Shown: positions 61,301 through 64,000 of the stretch, in pieces
How the letters are laid out: the number at the start of each line of letters is the position of its first letter
Numbering within the stretch: position 1 is the first letter of the stretch
Program-made: the position numbers and the translations under genes
Assembly: GCA_947561715.1 (NCBI GenBank)
Contig: OX387201.1
Span: 2,126,001-2,190,000 of the forward strand
DNA: 64,000 bases
From: Ascidia mentula
Lineage: Eukaryota; Chordata; Ascidiacea; Phlebobranchia; Ascidiidae
Direction: 5' to 3'
Notes under the pieces: model-generated
What the model saw: only the letters and a program-made list of their open reading frames with translations
Told to the model about the DNA's origin: nothing
Databases searched by the model: none

Positions 61301-63761
61301 TAAAATGCTGCTTGTATGTCAGCCGAGTACGAATAGTTCAATAAAGGATGTCGCAAAACATAGTTACTACAATACCTTATATCCATCCAACCCTGCAGCA
61401 CCAATTTCCGCTGGAGGGAGCCAGGAGAGCTCCAAACTGTCATCCGTAGCAGCAGAGACTTTCAAGCCGGTCGGTTCGCTACAAGGGGCTGAAGAAAAGA
61501 TGCAAGGAAGGTTTATTTTGAGCCAAAACCTCTCCGATAACACACAATGGATTATCTATCGTGTGGTGGTTGTTGTTGTATTTGAGAATAAAAACTAACA
61601 CGACAAATTTGCTGAATGAAAAATCAAGATTATGTGCAAAAGAGTGTGTTAAAAAATAACACAATACAAGAAACAAAAAAAAAAGAGTTTAAAACCACCA
61701 CATGACCTGTAAAATCGAAACGCATACAACGGGACACAATGCCTATAACAGGCTCCCTAAAGTCAGACCAAACCTACACTGATGGTCAACAAAATAGCTG
61801 GACGACGCCTTCGGCCTAGGGGTAATTACGCACGCAGAGAGAAACTTTTTAAAACCAACACGAGGTGGCGATGAGTTGATCCAGGGGTTAAACCGCGTGC
61901 AAACAGACCAGGGTCACGCTTCACCCATAAGGCCCCATATCAAAGCTTTCGGGCCACAGGGGGCACGATATGTCTGCCCCTGGGGTTGGTAATTGTGATG
62001 CAACAATAAAAATGCGCGCCTATTTTTAGACTCGTAGGTCGGAGGGGTGAATTCGAGTGGGTGGCGGAGGGTCGGCCCCAAACGGGTCCCCATTGTTACC
62101 CCAGGTTTGACCGTTGAATAACGAGGCAAGTTGGGTAAACATTGCGTTACGCCTTATTGGGTTTAAAGGATCTCAGTTGCTGGGTAAAGAATGGATCTGC
62201 TTGCGTTCCAACTCTAATAACAAAGATCGACGAGAAGCAGCAACAGCCGAGACACTATGACCTAACTATGTCAAATAATGTGAAACTTTATAACCAACAG
62301 TTAAAACCGCAGTAGACAAAGACATGAAAAATACTAAATGGCGCCTCAATGAGTTTGGGGAATCCCACAAGCCACAAGACACAACATTATGTATATAATA
62401 ATCCAATAACCTTTTCGAGACACAACTGTACAGTTTATATAGAAGTCAGTTTTCCCTACAGAATGCACAAGTGGCGTATATAGGCTCTTATAATCACAGC
62501 GCCATAACCACTATAAAATGAACTCTTTTTTGACCTCGTCGTGTTTTTTGCACATTTACTTTTGTACATCCCGATAAAAGTTGCTGTATAGCAACTGAAA
62601 CGTTGGTGTTTGTAAATATTAATCCTAGAAGAATTGTCTTGTAGTAATAATACGCCTGGCAGCATCAACAATGTATCACTATAAAAAATGTCACTACGAA
62701 ATCAACGACCGTCACATGCATGTCAGCACAACAAGAACGCACCTAGGCTGGCCGGGGTCACTATCCATATCGGGTTAATATCGATGCAGCGAAAAAGTCG
62801 CGCGAATTGACGCGGTGGCGACCTCTTGCGGAAGTTCGGGCTCGCCCCCCGAGCGTGGAACCGAAAGCAGACTGCGACAAAACAAAATAATTCAGTCGCT
62901 CGGCCGTGAGGAACATTTTGTAGAATAACTTTGATCTTACACCTTCACCGAGCTGACAACCTTCCTATACTACAGGTCTGCTGGATGCGCTGGGTCATAT
63001 TTATCATTCTGCTACTGACAATAAAATATCAGAAGTAGGCTATATACTGTTATGGGCACCGATAAAACCATAAACATTTGTGAGTCGGGCGCTAGTGGAC
63101 CTCGCAGAGCGTTTTTTGTTGTTGTTTTACACTCGCCTGTAGGTATTTTGCATTTGTGGCGTGCCAAACCAACCTAGCGGACCTGTTGTATTGGAAGACA
63201 CGATTTATCCAAGCTTTTGTAAATGACGTTTTGTGTTTGCATTGTGGTCTTAAACCAGGATATTGGGTAGTTGTTAACAGTTTGTTAAACGCACACAACT
63301 AAAGTTCCTTTTGTGCATCGTAAATACTACCAAGTTCTTGCAGTAACCACCCGACGACAACCCTAATTTCGTTGTTTAAAAGCAGTCTATTTACAAACAA
63401 GTTGAACGAAAGTATCTAATTGTACAAATTACTCCTGCATTGCAATCACGCTTCCACAAAGAATATCGTGTCCCGTAAAACTCGTTCTAAATATCGTGAC
63501 CCGTAAAACCTTCCATACAATCACAACCAAACTTCAAAGTTAAAAATAAAACACAGCAAATCCATTACTGACCTAACGGAGTAAAAGGGATGCAGGCTTG
63601 ACTCCCTTCACCAATCCCAACCTCATTAACAGCCCGCACACGAATCTGGTATTCCGTTCCTTCGATCATTCGGCGTGCCACATACTCTATGTATGGGAGA
63701 GGTTCGATCATGAGTCGGATCCAACGTTCCGACTTCACCTTCTTACGTTCCACGATGTAAC
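43342..63761 (-). CDS. MYBPC: myosin-binding protein C, C-terminal part (C6-C10), 5' end outside window
   Basis: Ten minus-strand exons encode about 474 residues: 63573-63761, 61376-61488, 60886-61087, 53678-53766, 52445-52637, 50433-50577, 44805-44956, 44178-44387, 43589-43711 and 43342-43352. All junctions are GT-AG and phases agree throughout. The module order is Fn3, Fn3, Ig, Fn3, Ig, which is C6-C10 of vertebrate MyBP-C. Diagnostic words include GYIVERKKVKSERW (C6), PPAEIGAAGLDGY (C7), LPRHLLKP and VLFIRKAER (C8), LVLGNSYYFRV (C9) and WYKNKVEIIDNPKYKM (C10). In vertebrates this half anchors the protein to myosin rods and titin in the thick filament; no kinase domain, the mark of the twitchin/titin family, follows C10. 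Vertebrate proteins are about 1130-1270 residues, so roughly the first 60% should lie to the right of base 64,000. It converges with the RASSF gene and shares no function with it. Confidence 0.93.
43589..43711 (-). CDS. MYBPC: MyBP-C exon, second half of Ig domain C10
   Basis: It encodes GIVQLEIRRARAADAGVY and onward to EVTVKEFK, the E-to-G strands of an Ig fold. The usual Cys two residues after the Y of DAGVY is Val here, so the canonical Ig disulfide cannot form. The acceptor is TTTGTTTCATAG and the donor AAAT|GTAAGTT. Confidence 0.9.
44178..44387 (-). CDS. MYBPC: MyBP-C exon, C9-C10 linker and first half of Ig domain C10
   Basis: It starts KTVYKKPDYPAMDF, like the linker before C10 in vertebrate MyBP-C, and continues through FTQVLNSRRI, TLSCALKCNPRPKVRWYKNK and on to KMTQAMG. 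The B-strand Cys and the core Trp of the Ig fold are present. The donor is ATGG|GTGAGT. Confidence 0.92.
44805..44956 (-). CDS. MYBPC: MyBP-C exon, second half of Fn3 domain C9
   Basis: It encodes YVVYDKLRHKQCQVSDLVLG then NSYYFRVKAFNEVGVGDSN, the typical Fn3 F-G strand pattern with Y-x-F-R-V-x-A. It joins the previous exon in phase 2, restoring the Trp of DDWYVV. The donor is GAAA|GTAAGT. Confidence 0.92.
45537..45554. repeat. 18-bp perfect palindrome
   Basis: AATGCAGCATGCTGCATT reads the same on both strands. A palindrome this long is mildly unusual in 64 kb but can arise by chance. Confidence 0.9.
50306..50344 (+). repeat. GAAACG-family / hammerhead-like remnant
   Basis: This 39-base segment aligns without large gaps to the core of the 22.6-kb element. 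CCTAATTAAAG stands against CCTGATGAAGG, GTTAAATA against GTTAGATA, and both end in GAAACGTCG. The CTGATGA box is mutated at two positions, so it is predicted inactive. Confidence 0.45.
50433..50577 (-). CDS. MYBPC: MyBP-C exon, first half of Fn3 domain C9
   Basis: It encodes DIPSKPRQVKLGEVIGNSAS, then LKWEEPSDNGNTDILGYVVE and KRDARSDDW. The W of the B strand, the P-x-D-x-G turn and GY-x-V-E are classic Fn3 marks. The acceptor is GCTTTTCCTGCAG. The donor splits the Trp codon (TG|GTATGC). Confidence 0.92.
50720..50731 (+). repeat. poly-G run (12 G)
   Basis: An uninterrupted run of 12 guanines lies in a MyBP-C intron. Its exact length may be unreliable. Confidence 0.75.
52445..52637 (-). CDS. 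MYBPC: MyBP-C exon, second part of Ig domain C8
   Basis: It encodes GRPKPHLTWTKEGKPLEEHV, then AVRNSLDSSVLFIRKAERWD and SGVYDLNLKVGDDVVESKIE. It begins at the Gly of the pattern FQGKPRPELTW seen in vertebrate C8. As in vertebrate C8, both Ig cysteines are absent. The acceptor is AATATTCCACAG and the donor ATCG|GTGAGT. Confidence 0.93.
53678..53766 (-). CDS. MYBPC: MyBP-C exon, start of Ig domain C8
   Basis: This short exon encodes EEAKIVLPRHLLKPVKVKVG and DKLHVNVPYQ, matching the start of C8 (I-x-x-P-R-H-L). The frame is entered in phase 1 and left in phase 0, as the next exon needs. The acceptor is TTTTATTCTCGCAG and the donor CAG|GTACCT. Confidence 0.9.
54745..54904 (+). mobile_element. 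short hammerhead-bearing element with 12-bp flanking direct repeat
   Basis: The direct repeat TAAAGTTAATTT occurs at 54745-54756 and 54893-54904. It brackets 136 bases that begin AAGCAAAGTGGAGCC and end in the 3' strand of ribozyme stem I followed by CTTACACAA. The repeat looks like a target-site duplication. It encodes no protein, so any movement would depend on enzymes from another element. Related words are found at 39.1-39.24 kb. Small non-coding retroelements with hammerheads (retrozymes) and Penelope-like elements are known carriers of this ribozyme class. Assignment to either is inference. Confidence 0.75.
54833..54885 (+). ncRNA. type I hammerhead ribozyme (predicted intact)
   Basis: Stem I pairs AGCTGCA (54833-54839) with TGCAGCT (54879-54885), 7 perfect pairs. 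The CTGATGA box is at 54840-54846. Stem II pairs GACCT (54847-54851) with AGGTT (54855-54859) around a TTT loop, with one closing G-T wobble. GAA is at 54860-54862. A15.1 (54863) pairs with U16.1 (54877). Stem III continues CAG (54864-54866) with CTG (54874-54876) around a 7-nt loop. The cleavage-site nucleotide is C at 54878, so self-cleavage is predicted between 54878 and 54879. Every conserved core nucleotide is present. The short stem III is typical of the minimal type I forms found in animal retroelements. It lies antisense to the MyBP-C transcript, so it would act only in a plus-strand RNA. Confidence 0.88.
56872..56919 (+). repeat. two direct copies of a 20-bp unit
   Basis: GAACGCAGTTGTGTTCGAAA at 56872-56891 is repeated at 56900-56919 with one substitution, and a third partial GTTGTGTTCGA follows. 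It looks like a local tandem duplication. Confidence 0.8.
60886..61087 (-). CDS. MYBPC: MyBP-C exon, second half of Fn3 domain C7
   Basis: It encodes LEQLLVGAQPEEWKSAHQ, then ITKIVLDKLVTAKKYKFRLS and AINRAGTSGYAEMGPVV. The Y-x-F-R-x-x-A-x-N pattern is the Fn3 F strand. The acceptor is TCTTCTCACTTTCGCAG and the donor GTCG|GTAAGT. Confidence 0.92.
61376..61488 (-). CDS. MYBPC: MyBP-C exon, first half of Fn3 domain C7
   Basis: It encodes APCSEPTGLKVSAATDDSLE and LSWLPPAEIGAAGLDGYK. The segment PP-x-x-I-G-A-A-G-L-D-G-Y is a strong signature of C7 in vertebrate MyBP-C. The acceptor is TCTTTTCTTCAG and the donor AAG|GTATTG. Confidence 0.93.
61762..63572 (-). other. MyBP-C intron between C6 and C7 (part)
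   Basis: No exon was identified in this 1.8-kb part of the 2.1-kb intron. It contains the GAAACG-family hairpin at 62,570-62,620 and G/C-rich, repeat-like sequence around 61,900-62,110. Confidence 0.7.
62570..62620 (+). repeat. GAAACG-family element with perfect hairpin
   Basis: The sequence CCCGATAAA is followed by a perfect 6-bp hairpin (AGTTGC, loop TGTATA, GCAACT) and then GAAACGTTGG. This is the order box-1, stem II, GAAAC of a hammerhead, but box-1 differs from CTGATGA at two positions and I find no stem I partner. It is probably a decayed ribozyme-bearing repeat. Confidence 0.45.
63573..63761 (-). CDS. MYBPC: MyBP-C exon, second half of Fn3 domain C6
   Basis: It encodes YIVERKKVKSERWIRLMIEP, then RRMIEGTEYQIRVRAVNEVG and ACIPFTPL. 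ERKK-x-x-S-x-RW and MIEG-x-x-Y match C6 of vertebrate MyBP-C closely. The exon opens inside a Gly codon (phase 1), so an upstream exon ending in G is required. None was found before the window edge. The acceptor is CACATTTTCCCACAG and the donor TTAG|GTCAGT. Confidence 0.93.
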
Positions 63762-64000
63762 CTGTGGGAAAATGTGATGATGTTGTATATCTGCCGTAAC
63801 GTGAACACCGGTATTTTGGGCAATTATAAATTAGGGACTCCATAGCTCCATCATGTAAAATTAAAGTAACAACAGATCACTGGTTAAGCCCTTGTTGTTT
63901 TTTATACTGATATTAGACTTATTCGGACTGTAATTCTGCTAGCAAAGCAACAGCCGAAACATAAAATCCTTTGCTAAATTCATTACACAGATATATTAGG
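63762..64000 (-). other. MyBP-C intron, running off the window edge
   Basis: The missing first half of C6 must lie upstream on the minus strand. These 239 bases show no frame carrying the expected Fn3 B-strand Trp and so are read as intron. Confidence 0.7.

Overview
This is eukaryotic, animal nuclear DNA. Two multi-exon genes with GT-AG introns can be read, and both point to an invertebrate chordate. An ascidian (tunicate) is the favoured guess, but amphioxus cannot be excluded from this window alone. CpG dinucleotides are not visibly depleted. No rRNA gene, intact tRNA gene, CRISPR array or bacterial feature was seen.

Layout. (1) 1-27,200: 27 kb with no recognisable coding exon; it holds small diverged repeats, including a foldback element at 22.5 kb. 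(2) 27,293-37,942, plus strand: a complete four-exon gene of the N-terminal RASSF group (RASSF9/RASSF10 type), predicted 1376 residues, with an N-terminal Ras-association domain, a central coiled coil, long disordered extensions and a C-terminal PDZ ligand. A candidate splice or trans-splice acceptor lies 66 bases before its ATG and a poly(A) signal about 480 bases after its stop. (3) 38,450-43,200: intergenic DNA with an inverted pair of decayed ribozyme-like repeats. (4) 43,342-63,761, minus strand: the 3' part of a myosin-binding protein C gene. Ten exons encode, in order, part of C6 (Fn3), C7 (Fn3), C8 (Ig), C9 (Fn3) and C10 (Ig), the exact C-terminal module order of vertebrate MyBP-C. All splice phases agree from exon to exon. 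The 5' end of the gene lies beyond the window's right edge. The two genes converge tail to tail and are functionally unrelated: one a signalling/polarity scaffold, the other a sarcomere thick-filament protein.

The most interesting object is at 54,833-54,885, inside the largest MyBP-C intron seen here and on the opposite strand: a 53-nt sequence that folds as a textbook minimal type I hammerhead ribozyme with every core nucleotide present. It sits at the 3' end of a roughly 136-bp element flanked by a 12-bp direct repeat that looks like a target-site duplication. Decayed relatives lie at 39.1-39.2 kb, and more distant look-alikes at 22.6, 50.3 and 62.6 kb. A second unexpected signal is the octamer TGACGTCA, found 15 times by eye where about one is expected.
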